Counted from the first letter of the stretch, positions 10,702 through 22,911 are shown. The stretch is 64,000 nucleotides of DNA from Adiantum capillus-veneris (GCA_014529385.2 CM043965.1:15558912-15622911), one strand, 5' to 3'. Numbers and translations are program-made. Notes: generated by a model not told the origin, from the sequence alone.

Positions 10702-12330
10702 TGTCATAAAATCTAATATCTAACCAACCCAAATGATTTTCTCATATTAAATTGATCACTTGATGTGGAAGAATAAATGGGAACAAGTGTTAAGATATAG
10801 ATATGTGCTTATAGATCTATCTCAACACGGGGCCAATAGTAAAGGGGGCCAAATGGGAGATGGTCTATCAAGAGCAAGGCTAACCAATGGAGCATAAGAC
10901 CTTAGGGTTAGCTTCATTGAAGACCTCCAATAATGTGTGTAAAAGTCCTTTGACCTTAGGTAAGCTAGGGCTGAGCTTGAGGTGGGAACCCGGCCCAAGC
11001 TCGAGGTGCTTGACCTGCTTGAGGTGCTTGTCGTGCTTGAGGTGTTTGTCTTGCTTGAGGTGCTTGATTAAGGTGCTTGAGGTGCTTGACTTACTCCATG
11101 CTTGAGGTGCTTGACTTGCTACATGATTAAGGTGCTTGAGGTGCCTTGAGATGCTTGCCTGAGATGCTTGTGGGAACACCCCCTAGTCCAAGTGCTTTGT
11201 CATGCTTGATGACTAAGGTGCTTGAGCTCCTAAAGTCAAAAGCATCCCTACAAGAGGGGGGACGAGCCCTTTTCCTAGGGATTAGAGAGAGAACACACAC
11301 TCACACTCACAAGGGAAGCCCCAGCTTGAAGAGGCAGCAAGGACACATGTCAGGTCCCTACCCATGTTACCTTCATGTGTTGCTTGAAGCCTATTGGCTA
11401 GGCTTCAAAGGGGTCCAATGATAAATTACTTGAATTATCTAATTTTTTTTGCATTTATCAAGTCCTCTCTCTCAAAGGGGAAAGGGGGACACTTGTCCCA
11501 AGGCTACCCATGTTGCTTGTAATGGCTCCTGCTTGTGATTGGCTAGGCCTGGAGGGGTCCAATGAGCTTCAAGCATGAGCTACAAGGGGGGGTCGACCCA
11601 AGCAAGCTAGGGGGGTGCTTAGGGGGTATACTCACTCACACACACTCACAAACACTCTCATTGTGTACTATGCAAAGTGCAAGAGCTCCCTCTCCTTCTC
11701 CAAGCAAGTAGAGGTTGAGAGCCTACACCAACACTCTTGGCTATGGAGTGCAAATCCAACCAAGAGCCATGCTTCAATGCTTAAGCTTGCCATCTCCTTC
11801 TTATTCATTACTATGCTATTATGTATGCTAGCAACAAGAGTATGATAAGTGAGGAACTAATTCTTTCTCCTATGAAATGTTTCTTCTTCCTCTTCCCTAC
11901 CCTCATTCCCTACTAGCTCTCTTCACCTTCAAAGGTGTTTGAGGTCTTGGGACTGAGGCTTGGGATAGTTAATGCTTTCTTCAAGTTTATGTTATGTTTG
12001 TGATGCATGAAGCCTTCCATCTTCATGGCATCACCTAGGTCACAAGGAACACAAAGACTGTATTGTAACAAGTCTCTCTTTATGGGAGAAATCATAATAC
12101 AAATGCCTATTGGAGGGGGGACCGGCTCCACATAAATCCGGTCCTCAACTGTTGTCATGTTCTCTAAATTCTCTCTCTTGCAAAAGTATTGTCTATGCCA
12201 AGTTAACTAATTGCTATGATTATGTTGCTATCTTCAATTATGTCAACCCGCTATGCTCACAAAATCATTTCTTGAAAGTACTCTCATTAAATTCCGCTAC
12301 TCTCAAATTGAATAGGCAAATTACATTACA
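10702..12330 (+). repeat. Element A 3' LTR
   Basis: 1629 bp, about 18 mismatches and no gaps against 3502-5130. It is followed by the second copy of the TTTAA target duplication at 12331-12335. Confidence 0.95.
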
Positions 12331-13849
12331 TTTAATGTGGGGAAGTGCCAGGGGAGAAAAAACTAGAATATTGGTTAAGCTAGCAGACCGGCCACAATAG
12401 GGATTCAAAGGAGGGAAAATAGGGATCCAAAGGGGGGGCATCTGCAAAAGAGCCATGTGCAACAATGGGCTAAAAAGACCCTAAGGTTCAGCAAATTAAG
12501 ACTTCCAAAATGCTAAGGTTCCAAAATTCAAAGGTTGTGTCCAAAGGTCAACCCTAGGGGAAATTGGATGCTTTGTGTGTACCAAAAAAGTCTTGGCAAT
12601 CCCTACATGGGAGGGGGCGAGACCTTCTTCTAGGGGATGATAGAGAAAGTCCCACACACACACATAGGCTCCCTTTACACAAAGGGAATTAGGGACACAT
12701 GTCAGCTCCCTAGCCCAGATGCCCACAAGGTGTGCCCAATTCCTATTGGATGGCCTTGGAGGTGGACCAATGAGAATTAGGCTAGAGTAAATCTAGTTTA
12801 ATTAATTTAAAAACACTTAATAAAAGAACCAATGAGAATTAGTCTCCTAGAAGACTATTGGACAGTCTCCCAAGGGGTCCAATGAGCATTCACGAGCCCA
12901 ATGGCTTGCCTGATTCCTATTGGCCAGGAGACAAAGGGGTCCAATGAGAGTTTAGTTTAATTATTAAATTACCTAAAGCTCTCACAAAAGGGGAAAGGGG
13001 GACACATGTCAGAAGGCAATACTGCTTAATTGTGATAGGCTTGACTTGGGGAGGTCCAATGAGGGCTGAGCAAGAGCAAATAGCAAGAGGGCTCGCCCAA
13101 GAGAGAGAGGGGGCTGATTTTTGCAAGGCATTATCTCACACACACTCACACAATCTCATGTGTGAAGAAAGAGAAGACTATCTCTTCCCAAGCTTTAATG
13201 GAGAGCTCATCACCTACTCCAAGCTTGTGAGATAGAAGCCTACATCGACATACTCTTGGCATGTGGATGCAAATCCAACCAAGAGCCAAGCTTCAATGCA
13301 TGCTCATCTCCTCTACCAAGCTAATTACTAAGCTAAAGCTATGCTAATATGAGTGATTATGTGAGGAGATGTACATCTTTCTCGTAAGATACTCCTTCTT
13401 CCTCTCAATCTACTCTCATACCCTGCTAGCTCTCACCATCTTCGAAGGTGTGTGAGGTCTTGGGTCTGAGAGCGGGGATAATTCAAGTTGTGTTTGCTAA
13501 GTGTTTTGCTTAGTGCATGAAGCTTTCATCTTCATTGCACTAGCTAGCCTTGAAGGAACACAAAGAATTGTATTGTACAATGTCTCTCTTGATGGGAGAA
13601 ACCATAATACAAAGCCTTTTGGAGGGGGGACCGGCTCCATGCAAATCCGGTCCTCAACTGTTGTCAATAGCTTAATTTCTCTCTCTTTTGAAGTATTGTT
13701 GATGCTATCTAACTAGGTGTTATGCTTTTTGTTGCTCTCTCCACCCAAGCACTCTTGTAATTCTCATTAGGAATCTATTCTAATGAAATGCCCACTATGT
13801 TCATGCTTATTTTCGCTACACACAAGTTATTAGGCCATTAAATGTTACA
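12331..13849 (+). repeat. Element B 5' LTR, second fragment
   Basis: Continues the B LTR after the A insertion and matches 19616-21131. Contains the CCAAT array at 12745-13060, short TTTAATTAA tracts, a CACACTCACACAATCTCA stretch, and ends AATGTTACA. Confidence 0.93.
12745..13060 (+). promoter_or_regulatory. Array of CCAAT boxes, several paired with ATTGG, in the B LTR
   Basis: CCAATGAG occurs at 12767, 12829, 12879, 12941 and 13056. Three of these have an ATTGG 18-22 bases upstream (12745, 12857, 12919), giving inverted pairs with nearly constant spacing. The same array is in the 3' LTR from about 20028 to 20344. Element A has the same arrangement. An enhancer in U3 is a reasonable inference; the binding factor is not shown. 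Confidence 0.45.
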
Positions 13850-13850
13850 T

Positions 13851-13863
13851 TGGTATCAGAGCA
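13851..13863 (+). other. Primer binding site of element B (tRNA-iMet type)
   Basis: TGGTATCAGAGCA one base after the 5' LTR end at 13849. The leader to 14265 is non-coding. Confidence 0.93.
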
Positions 13864-14265
13864 CAAGGTTTCTCTTTTCTTGCTCAAGAAGGGAGGTCCT
13901 CAAGCTAGCTATAAATGGTTGGTATTATTAATTGTCTGTGAGTAAGTAGAATAGGGATTTTTTAGCCTTGCAGTGCGCCTGCCTTCGTGCAGTTAACGGG
14001 GCATCACTGTCGAGAGCTATGGTCTTAATAGTGGAGTCCTACGGGCTTGCGTACGGCTTAACCACTATTGAGTTATTAGAAGCTTGACAGGAGCCGGTGC
14101 TGTTTTGGTGTCGAAAGACCCTCTCTTCTATTCCTTGCAATTAATGGTATTCGAGCCGCGGGTATAGTAGCTTGAGTGCTTTATCTAAAGGGGTAAAGAG
14201 GAGTAGCAACTAGGGCTTGAAGTGCCAAAGTACACCTAAAAAGTTTACACCTAAAAGTTGTTAGA

Positions 14266-14622
14266 ATGGCTGACAATAGTAAAGAGAGTGAAATTAATGT
14301 TGATAACTTTGATTTTGCTCATGAGCAAGCTACTAATGATGCTTCAATGCTTGTTAACTATCTTGTTTCTAGGCTTCAACAAGCCATGGGCAATACATCT
14401 CTCCAAATCGAAGTGCAACGGCAGCTCCGTGCTCACGGGATTCTCCAAGCTCATCACCATGACGAGAGAACACCTAGGAAGCCTCCTTGTGAGACTACCA
14501 AAAGAGGTCTCTCTCCGATTCGGGAAGAAGAAGAGAATCCCTACGAAGGGCTCAAGAATTTACTTCTTGATGATGCATGTCCTTCCCAAAGGAGAACTCA
14601 AGAGCCTCCACCGAAGGAATGA
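14266..14622 (+). CDS. Gag N-terminal segment of element B, ended by TGA
   Basis: 118 codons from ATG 14266, aligned with the start of the A protein (MADN..ESEINVDNFDFAHE). It ends in TGA at 14620-14622. The same frame stays open after the stop. The stop lies about 20 codons upstream of the position equivalent to the TGA in element A, so the two stops are separate events. Confidence 0.75.
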   Translation: MADNSKESEINVDNFDFAHEQATNDASMLVNYLVSRLQQAMGNTSLQIEVQRQLRAHGILQAHHHDERTPRKPPCETTKRGLSPIREEEENPYEGLKNLLLDDACPSQRRTQEPPPKE

Positions 14623-17600
14623 GAAATAAGTGAGTCTCCCGCCACCTCGACGAAGATGGCTCCACGAAGACGGCGGGCTAAACGCTCTCCATCACCACCA
14701 AAGCGGAGAAGACCATCGCACTCTTCTCCACGCCATAATTCAAAGAGGGATGATAAAAAGCAAGAGAAGAAAAAGGCGAGAAAGAGGACACCCTCTTCTC
14801 CATCTTCTTCATCCTCTTCCTCTTATGAAAGCGATGGTAAAGACAACAAAGATCAAGACAAGAAAAAGGCGAGAAAGAGGTCACCCTCTTCTCCACCTTC
14901 TTCAAATTCTTCACCTTCTGAAGAAAGTGATGGTGCAACCTTTGAACCATCAAAAAGAAGAGGCCACAGGAAATCCTATGCCGCATGGAAGAGGTCGTCC
15001 AAATTGAAGAAATTCAAAGAGGGGGGGAAGAGCATCTCTTTCCTTACCTATGGTGGTACCTTTGGTGCTACAGACAAAGTCTTGGCCTTTATCCAGCAAT
15101 TCGATGCGGCGTTTGGAGATGAGAGCTTCACGGAGTCCTCTAAGCTACGCCATGTAGCTATGCACTTTCAAAAGTCCGTCAGACAATGGTGGTCTAGCCT
15201 ACGAGCCAACGGTGAAGCTCCACGAACATGGAAAGCTTTAAGAGCTTCCATTATGAAGCAGTTTTTGGCCACCGATGCCAAAGACAAAGTACTCACTGAA
15301 TGGCGAAGCTTAAAGCTCTCTCCCAATGAATCCATCCACAAATATGTAGACAAGTTTTGGGACTTACAACTCAAAGCTACTGTCTTCAAAAAGTTGGATT
15401 TTGGAGAGCAAAAGCAACAATTTTGTGCGGGCTTAACCGAAGAAATGGCGGAGTATGTCAACTCCCAAAGGCCACGTACCATATCGGCGGTAATACACCA
15501 TACTATGGTGGCCTCTCGAATCAATTTCCAAACGGGGGCTAAAAGAAATAATAAGCCCCCGGAAAACAAGGGTTCCAATGAGCCTAAGGGGAAGGACAAT
15601 GTCCAAAAGTCTCCTAAGGGCAACTCCAACAAAGCTAAAGAGAAGGGAGTTTACAAAGGTAAGAACAAACTCTCTCCTGAAGAGCTTGAGCGTTATCGCA
15701 AGGATAATCGGTGTTTCAAGTGCGGCGAACAAGGGCATGCGTACCGCGCTTGTCCCCAAAAGAACAACCGCCAAGATCCTCCTAGAGCTTCCTTGGTTGA
15801 AATCCAAGAGGAGGAGACTCACCAAACTCATCACAAAGGATCTCCTCTATGCCATGCTTGGGGAAAGGTAAGAGAACATGATGCTTTTATTCTCTTTGAC
15901 CCTGGTTCTACTCACAATTTTATATCTATAGAGTTGGCCACCAAGCTAGGCATACAATCCTATGAGATGGGAGATGTCCTACCCGCAGACAGTGCCTTCA
16001 AGGGGCAAGAAGCTTCAGTCACACCCTTAATCGGGAAATTGAGGCTTCATGTCCAAGGCTATGTGGACAAAGAGGACTTCTTTATCTCTCCTCTCAAGCA
16101 TGAGGATGTAATCCTAGGGGCACCATGGTTTGATCGCCTGGCTGCCGATGTTAAATTTCCTGAAAGGAGAATCTCCTTTAAGTTCAGGGAAAAAGACATG
16201 TATATAGATGCTAAGGAAATGGGTAACACTATTCCCATTGTACATACACTAGCTTTCAACAAGTCAATAAAGAGCTCTATTTCCGTGTACATGATTTTTG
16301 TTAAACATTCTCAAAATGAACCTAATGCTTTAGCAAAAGAAAATAAAAGCAACCAAAAGGAATTAGAGGTATCCAATTTTCTCAAGGGGTTTCAAGATGT
16401 TTTTATTGACGACATTCCTTGTGAGCTACCTCCTAAACGAGGTAATGATGACCATGCAATTGAACTTCTTCCAGGAAGTTCACCGCCTAACAAACCTCCT
16501 TATAGAGTTTCTCAAGCTCAACAAGAGGAGATTATGCGGCAAGTGCATGAGTTAGTTGAGAAGGGCATGGTTAGGCCTAGCTCATCTCCATTTTGTTCAC
16601 CGGTGCTATTAGTGCAAAAGAAAGACAACACATATCGCATGTGTGTCGACTGTAGAGCACTAAATAGGATCACTATCAAGAATAGGTTTCCCGTTCCCCA
16701 GGTAGAAGACCTATTTGATAAGCTACAAGGATCGACCTACTTCAGTAGGATTGACCTAAAAAGTGGCTATCATCAAATAAGGATAGTTGATCAAGACATT
16801 GTAAAGACCGCATTTCGCACCACATTTGGTCTTTACGAATACATTGTCATGCCTTTTGGCTTGAATAATGCACCAGCCACATTCAACCGCTTGATGGAGA
16901 AGCTGTTCAGGCCTCATCGAACCTTCACTGGAGTGTTCTTTGATGATATTATCATCTACTCTAATTCATTAGACGAACACAAGCAACACCTCCAGGTAAT
17001 ATTTCAAGTTTTGAGAGAGAATAAACTTTATGTTAATCGAAAGAAAAGTGAATTTTTCTTGCAACAGATTCAGTATTTAGGTCACATTATCTCTCAAGAT
17101 GGCATCCAAATGGATCCATCAAAGTTAGAGGTAATAAAAGGATGGCCTAAACCAAGGAATCTTCATGAACTAAGAAGCTTTATAGGTATGTGTGCATACT
17201 ATAGACGCTTCATAGAAAAGTTCTCACAAATTGCGGGACCATTACATGACCTAACAAAGAAAAGCGTTAGGTATACATGGTCTGATAAGGAGAACAATGC
17301 TTTCGAAAAGCTTATCTCTCAACCTGTGCTAACACTACCGGATCTCTCAAAACCATTTGAGGTCCAATGTGATGCTTGTGGTGATTGCCTTGGAGCTGTT
17401 TTGCTCCAAGAAGGGCACGCCATAGGCTATGAGAGTCGAAGGCTCGACCCTGTTGAGCAAGCTCTAGGCATATATGAAAAGGAACTCCTTGCAGTTCTAC
17501 ATGCCTTAGACTCATGGAAGCACTATTTATTGGGGACTCCTTTCATTCTTCGAATGGATCACCAAAGTCTTAAGTACTTCATGACGCAGACCAAGCTCTC

Positions 17601-19202
17601 CGACAAACAAATGAGGTGGGCAAATTTCCTTTCGCAATTTCATTTTCATATTGCTGACATTGCTGGCAAGCATAATCAAGTAGCTGATGCACTCTCAAGA
17701 CGGCCGAGAGTGAATGCAATTTCCATAGCAACTCACAATGATCTATCTTCAATGATAGATGAGTATGCTATTGATCCCGATTTTAGAGATGTGATTTCAG
17801 CTCTTGCATTAGGGAAGAAAGAAGAACCATTTACCTTACAAGTTGGTTATCTTCTCTATGGCAATAGACTATGTGTTACTAACTCACTACGTGAGAAAGT
17901 AATGTATGAATCTCATGCTCCATCTTATGCGGGGCATAGGGGGATTCAGTCTACCTTAAAGGGAATTGAAACATATTTCTATTGGCCTACCATGAAAGTG
18001 AACATACAAGAGTATGTTTCTAAATGTGTGGTATGCCAAAAGAAAAAATTTGATAGAGGGAAGCAACTTGGATTGCTTCAACCCTTGCCAATCCCTAATT
18101 CACCATGGGAGAGCATATCCATGGATTTTATCTTTGGATTGCCTAAGTCTATCCATGGGAATACGGGAATATGGACGATAGTAGACAGGTTCAATAAACA
18201 AGCTCATTTTATACCTGTCAAAAAGACTATCAAAACCCATCAAATGGCAACCCTCTTCATTTCACAAATTCTCAAGTACCATGGCTTGCCAATGTCCATA
18301 GTGTCGGATAGAGATCCTAGAATGACCAGTAATTTTTGGAAGGGTCTCTTTGAGAATTTAGGGACAAGGCTAAACTTCTCTTCGGCCTATCATCCCTAAA
18401 CGGATGGCCAAAGTGAAATAGCTAACCTAACCATTCTCGATATACTAAAAGCCTATGTAATGGAAGTAGATCAAAGATCCCAATGGGGGAAGTACTTACC
18501 TTAGTGGAGTATGCTTACAATAACACTGTACATACTTCCACGGGAAAAGCACCTTTCGAGGTAATTGAGGGAAGATCAAAAAGTCCCTTGCTACTTAAGG
18601 TACATGGGAAGATCTTCGCTGCAGATGAGTATAGCCGAGACCTACAAGAATCTTTTCAGACGATTAAGGATGCTATCTCTATCTCACAGCAAAGGCAAAA
18701 GGCTGCTGCTGACAAGCACATAAGAGCCCAAGCCTTTAAAGAAAACGATTGGGTCTTGTTAAAGTTTCCCAAGGCTCGATTATGGCACACGACGGGCAAG
18801 AATCCTACGGGCCACCAAAAGTACTATGCTAAACTAGCAAAACGGTACTATGGTCCCTTCCAGATTCTTAGTCCAATAAATGAGATGGCCTTTCAACTCA
18901 AGTTGCCCAATCATTGGCTCATACACAATGCTTTACATGTGAGCCTATTAAAGCCTTACAAAGGAGAGCCACCTCAAGAACCAACTATTGAAGACCCACC
19001 GGAGATCGAGGACCAAGAGGAGGTGCTGCAGCCCGAGTCCATTCTCCGACATGAAGACAAGGTATTAAGAGGCGGTAAGACTATCCGACGATATCTTATT
19101 AAGTTTAAGAATTATCCTTTTGAAGATGCTAGATGGATGCAAGGCATACAATTAAAGGATAACCTAAACCTTGTCAATGCTTACAATGCTTCCCAAGAGT
19201 AA
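14623..19202 (+). pseudogene. Gag-Pol polyprotein of element B, broken
   Basis: The frame continues from 14623 (first ATG 14656). It begins with an Arg/Lys/Ser-rich RS-like region, then Gag, a CCHC knuckle (CFKCGEQGHAYRAC, about 15715), protease (FDPGST, about 15895), reverse transcriptase (catalytic FFDD near 16942), RNase H, integrase zinc domain and part of the integrase core. TAA at 18397-18399 interrupts the conserved YHP.TDGQ block of integrase. A one-base loss near 18500 then shifts the frame, and the rest (integrase end and chromodomain-like tail) is read at 18503-19202. Relative to A, four residues are missing in frame after ..NAFEKL in RNase H. The element cannot make a full polyprotein. 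Confidence 0.92.
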
Positions 19203-19558
19203 GCAAATGTACAAAATGTTAAAAATGAACAAATTTTTTTGTCTTAGAAGACTCTCTTTTTCTTTATTGTGCACAAAAATGAAGTAGTATGCATGCTTAG
19301 ATCAAGTTTGCGGAGACGAAGTCTCCCAAACACCAAGTAGAGCATGTCACTCTACTATGGAAGACTGATAGGACTAATGTGCAGACATGCTTGCGGCAGC
19401 CTCAGGCTCTCAAGCGCCAAATGGACTAGTCATCCATTGTGGAATGATGTCGTAGGGTAACATAGGGATCCTCTACCCGCTAAGAAAAGGATGCATGAAT
19501 ATGCTTTATCTTCTCTACACCATAGTTGAGAACGACTATGATTTCAAGAGAGAGGTAA

Positions 19559-21131
19559 TGTCATAATAATCAATATCTAATTCTCCTAAATGATTTTCTC
19601 ATATTAAACTGATCATTTAATGTGGGGAAGTGCCAGGGGAGAAAAAGCTAGAATATTGGTTAAGCTAGCAGACCGGCCATAGTAGGGATCCAAAGGAGGA
19701 AAAATAGGGATCCAAAGGGGGGGCCATCTGCAAAAGAGCCATGTGCAAAAATGGGCTGAAAAGACCCTAAGGTTCAACCCATTAAGACTTCCAAAATGCT
19801 AAGGTTCCAAAATTCAAAGTTTGTGTCCAAAGGTCAACCCTAGGGGAAATTGGATGCTTTGTGTGTACCAAAAAAGTCTTGGCAATCCCAACATGGGAGG
19901 GGGCGAGCCCTTCTTCTAGGGGATGAGAGAGAAAGTCCCACACACACACAGGCTCCCTTTACACAAAGGGAATTAGGGACACATGTCATCTCCCTAGCCC
20001 ATATGCCCACAAGGTGTGCCCAATTCCTATTGGATGGCCTTGGAGGTGGACCAATGAGAATTAGGCTAGAGTAAATCTAGTTTAATTAATTTAAAAACAC
20101 TTAATAAAAGAACCAATGAGAATTAAGTCTCCTAGAAGACTATTGGACAGTCTCCCAAGGGGTCCAATGAGCATTCACGAGCCCAATGGCTTGCCTGATT
20201 CCTATTGGCCAGGAGGCAAAGGGGTCCAATGAGAGTTTAGTTTAATTATTAAATTACCTAAAGCTCTCACAAAAGGGGAAAGGGGGACACATGTCAGAAG
20301 GCAATACTGCTTAATTGTGATAGGCTTGACTTGGGGAGGTCCAATGAGGGCTGAGCAAGAGCAAATAGCAAGAGGGCTCACCCAAGAGAGAGAGGGGGCT
20401 GATTTTTGCAAGGCATTATCTCACACACACTCACACAATCTCATGTGTGAAGAAAGAGAAGACTATCTCTTCCCAAGCTTTTATGGAGAGCTCATCACCT
20501 ACTCCAAGCTTGTGAGATAGAAGCCTACGTCGACATACTCTTGTCATGTGGATGCAAATCCAACCAAGAGCCAAGCTTCAATGCATGCTCATCTCCTCTA
20601 CCAAGCTAATTACTAAGCTAAAGCTATGCTAATATGAGTGATTATGTGAGGAGATGTACATCTTTCTCGTGAGATACTCCTTCCTCTCAATCTACTCTCA
20701 TACCCTGCTAGCTCTCACCATCTTCGAAGGTGTGTGAGGTCTTGGGTCTGAGAACGGGGATAATTAAAGTTGTGTTTGCTAAGCGTTTTGCTTAGTGCAT
20801 GAAACTTTCATCTTCATTGCACTAGCTAGTCTTGAAGGAACACAAAGAATTGTATTGTACAATGTCTCTCTTGATGGGAGAAACCATAATACAAAGCCTT
20901 TTGGAGGGGGGCCCGGCTCCATCCAAATACGGTCCTCAATTGTTGTCAATAGCTTAATTTCTCTCTCTTTTGAAGTATTGTTGATGCTATCTAACTAGGT
21001 GTTATGCTTTTTGTTGCTCTCTCCACCCAAGCACTCTTGTAATTCTCATTAGGAATCTATTCTAATGAAATGCCCACTATGTTCATGCTAATTTCCGCTA
21101 CACACAAGTTATTAGGCCATTAAATGTTACA
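19559..21131 (+). repeat. Element B 3' LTR
   Basis: 1573 bp, begins TGTCATAAT after a purine tract and ends GTTACA, followed by the GCCGT duplication at 21132-21136. Confidence 0.94.
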
Positions 21132-21136
21132 GCCGT

Positions 21137-22042
21137 GAAGATGGTGTTAGGTTGCATGGCGGCTGCCGTCCACTGCACACCTGACGCATGCAACCGTCAC
21201 GGATCGACAGTGTGCTAATCTGGTCGTGCTCTAAATTGCACCCACCATGGCTGATGTAGGTGTTGTCTTCCGGATGCTGCTGATGAGCATGCTGGTTGAA
21301 CGTTATGGTTATGGAAATGCCCCTAGTGTGCCCGCCTACTCTTGCTGCTTCATATTCTTTTGTATTCTTTCTAAACTTTAATATTTAGGATAATTGTGTT
21401 TAGCAAACTGTCCCACTAGCTTGAGAGATTAGTTGGTTTCCTATCGACTAGTATCAGTATGGTTTAAATCCCTCGGCTAGACATTTGAGGTTTCATTGAT
21501 TTGTCACCATGGATTTTCTTAATTTTTTTTGTGTGTGTATCTTGTTCTTCACCTCTAGCTATTGATTGTAAGGCCAAGGCTCGATCAACAATATCTCTAA
21601 AATCTTGACGGGAGTACCCTTACGGCCTTAAATATTCTCTACTACTACGACCACTTCTTCTTCTTCTCTTTCTGTACTTACTCTGTTTTTACATAATTCG
21701 ATTATACTCTCTATTTACAGAGTTCCATCATAGGTAAATACATTTTCTGTTGCTATTTCTGTGTCTACATTCACAGTCTAATCCACGTTATAATCTCTCA
21801 TCATGCGAGTATAAATAGCCTTAAACATTAAAATCGATCCACTTATACTTCACTAAAATAGTTGCGTTAATTTTAGGGGTTAACCAAATCCAAAAGCCAC
21901 TAACTATCCAATACGTTTAACACGAATTTTTTTTAAAACAAGTTTAATCAATTCAACGCATGTGCAAGTAGAAAAATATCAAAAGGAATGAAATACTTAA
22001 CTTTTGATTATCAAGATCCTCAATCTTTGGAGCGTAGCCTTG
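21137..22042. other. Right part of the interior of element C, no gene seen
   Basis: The first 200 bases are GC-rich; the remainder is AT-rich. No open frame with a recognisable domain on either strand. On the minus strand this is the leader just downstream of the primer site of element C. Confidence 0.4.
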
Positions 22043-22054
22043 GCTCTGATACCA
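22043..22054 (-). other. Primer binding site of element C (tRNA-iMet type, minus strand)
   Basis: GCTCTGATACCA, the complement of TGGTATCAGAGC, next to the proposed LTR at 22055-22607. It fixes the orientation of element C. Confidence 0.6.
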
Positions 22055-22254
22055 CTACTATAAATGGGAGCGCGATGGCGCTGCAAAATACTCATAGTAA
22101 CACAATTCATACCATAAAACAATAAATCGGTATACCTGAATCATCGCACACACACATAATCAACGACGTACGCGAACAGAGAGAGACATAGAGCGAGAGA
22201 GAGAAGAAGAGCACGTGCAGATGCGCCTCCTAGAGCGGAGTGCCACACCGGCAC

Positions 22255-22341
<87 letters not shown>

Positions 22342-22607
22342 GGAGAAGAATAGACACAAGCGCTGGGTGCAATCTCCCCCCGTGCAAGAGTGATCACTTC
22401 CCTCTTGCATGTATTTGTTTTATAGATTTCTTAAATGGTCAAATGTGAGTACAAACTGGTCGGCCGGACATAAATGGCCAAAGCTCATAAAGAGCACTTG
22501 AATAATAAAATATACAATATGTATATTTCCATTCACATAGGCCTAGCTCGATTTAGTCTTTTCCACCTGTCAGCTGCAATAAATAATAACATATCAATTC
22601 CATAACA
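22055..22607 (-). repeat. 5' LTR of element C
   Basis: About 550 bp between the primer site and the TGTTATGG terminus (minus strand). It contains the (GA)n tract at 22258-22336. The inner edge is uncertain because no CA dinucleotide abuts the primer site. A TATA-like AT run lies near 22508-22530. Confidence 0.5.
22258..22336. repeat. (GA)n microsatellite in the C LTR
   Basis: About 79 bases of GA. Poly-Ser/Leu and poly-Arg/Glu open frames across it are not genes. Confidence 0.95.
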
Positions 22608-22865
22608 TTCTCCTAGAAGGATTTTTTGTGTGAAGTTAAAGGCCACAATTCAACCTTTGTTTTTGCATTTTTGCAGCTTAAGTTCTTCCATGATCTCTCT
22701 TAGTTTTCAACCCTCAACAAAGGCCTAAAAGCTATCAAAATCAGCCCATAGAATTTGAATTTTGTATCATTCCATTGAATCTCAAATTTTGGCAAAGTCG
22801 AAAGTAGATCAAGACCTCTTGGACCCTCTCTATGCCCTTGATTGGCCCCACTAGGGGAAAATCTC

Positions 22866-22911
<46 letters not shown>

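Larger units (their letters stand above)
3502..12330 (+). mobile_element. Ty3/gypsy chromovirus-like element A, complete, nested in the B LTR
   Basis: Both LTRs are 1629 bp (3502-5130 and 10702-12330). A base-by-base comparison gives about 18 mismatches and no gaps (about 1.1%), so this is a recent insertion. The target duplication is TTTAA at 3497-3501 and 12331-12335. The primer site TGGTATCAGAGCA starts at 5132, one base after the LTR. A purine tract is at 10688-10700. Domain order is Gag, CCHC zinc knuckle, protease, reverse transcriptase, RNase H, integrase and a C-terminal chromodomain-like segment, the order expected for chromoviruses. The only lesion seen is one in-frame TGA at 5881-5883. 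Confidence 0.96.
3440..21131 (+). mobile_element. Ty3/gypsy chromovirus-like element B, interrupted by element A
   Basis: The 5' LTR is split into 3440-3501 and 12331-13849; the 3' LTR is 19559-21131. Target duplication GCCGT occurs at 3435-3439 and 21132-21136. The LTRs start TGTCATAAT and end TTACA. The primer site TGGTATCAGAGC is at 13851 and a purine tract precedes the 3' LTR at 19545-19557. I count roughly 38 mismatches over about 1575 LTR bases (about 2.4%), so B is older than A, as the nesting requires. The gag-pol frame is broken by TGA at 14620, TAA at 18397 and a one-base loss near 18500. A and B are relatives: their proteins align over their whole length, but their LTRs share only short blocks. 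Confidence 0.93.
1..22607 (-). mobile_element. LTR retrotransposon C, outermost element, split by elements B and A
   Basis: Bases 1-41 and 22567-22607 are the same sequence with about two mismatches, and both end in CCATAACA. On the minus strand this reads as an LTR start (TGTTATGG). The left copy is followed at 42-50 by a pyrimidine run, which on the minus strand is a polypurine tract (GGAGAGGTA) right before the LTR. The right copy lies beyond a minus-strand primer site at 22043-22054. So the window opens in the 3' LTR, and the 5' LTR is at 22055-22607. The internal part is 42-3439 plus 21132-22054, about 4.3 kb, and shows no gag or pol domain, so C is non-autonomous or badly decayed. Element B sits in it with the target duplication GCCGT (3435-3439 and 21132-21136). 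The far left end is outside the window, so the outer limits are inferred. Confidence 0.55.
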
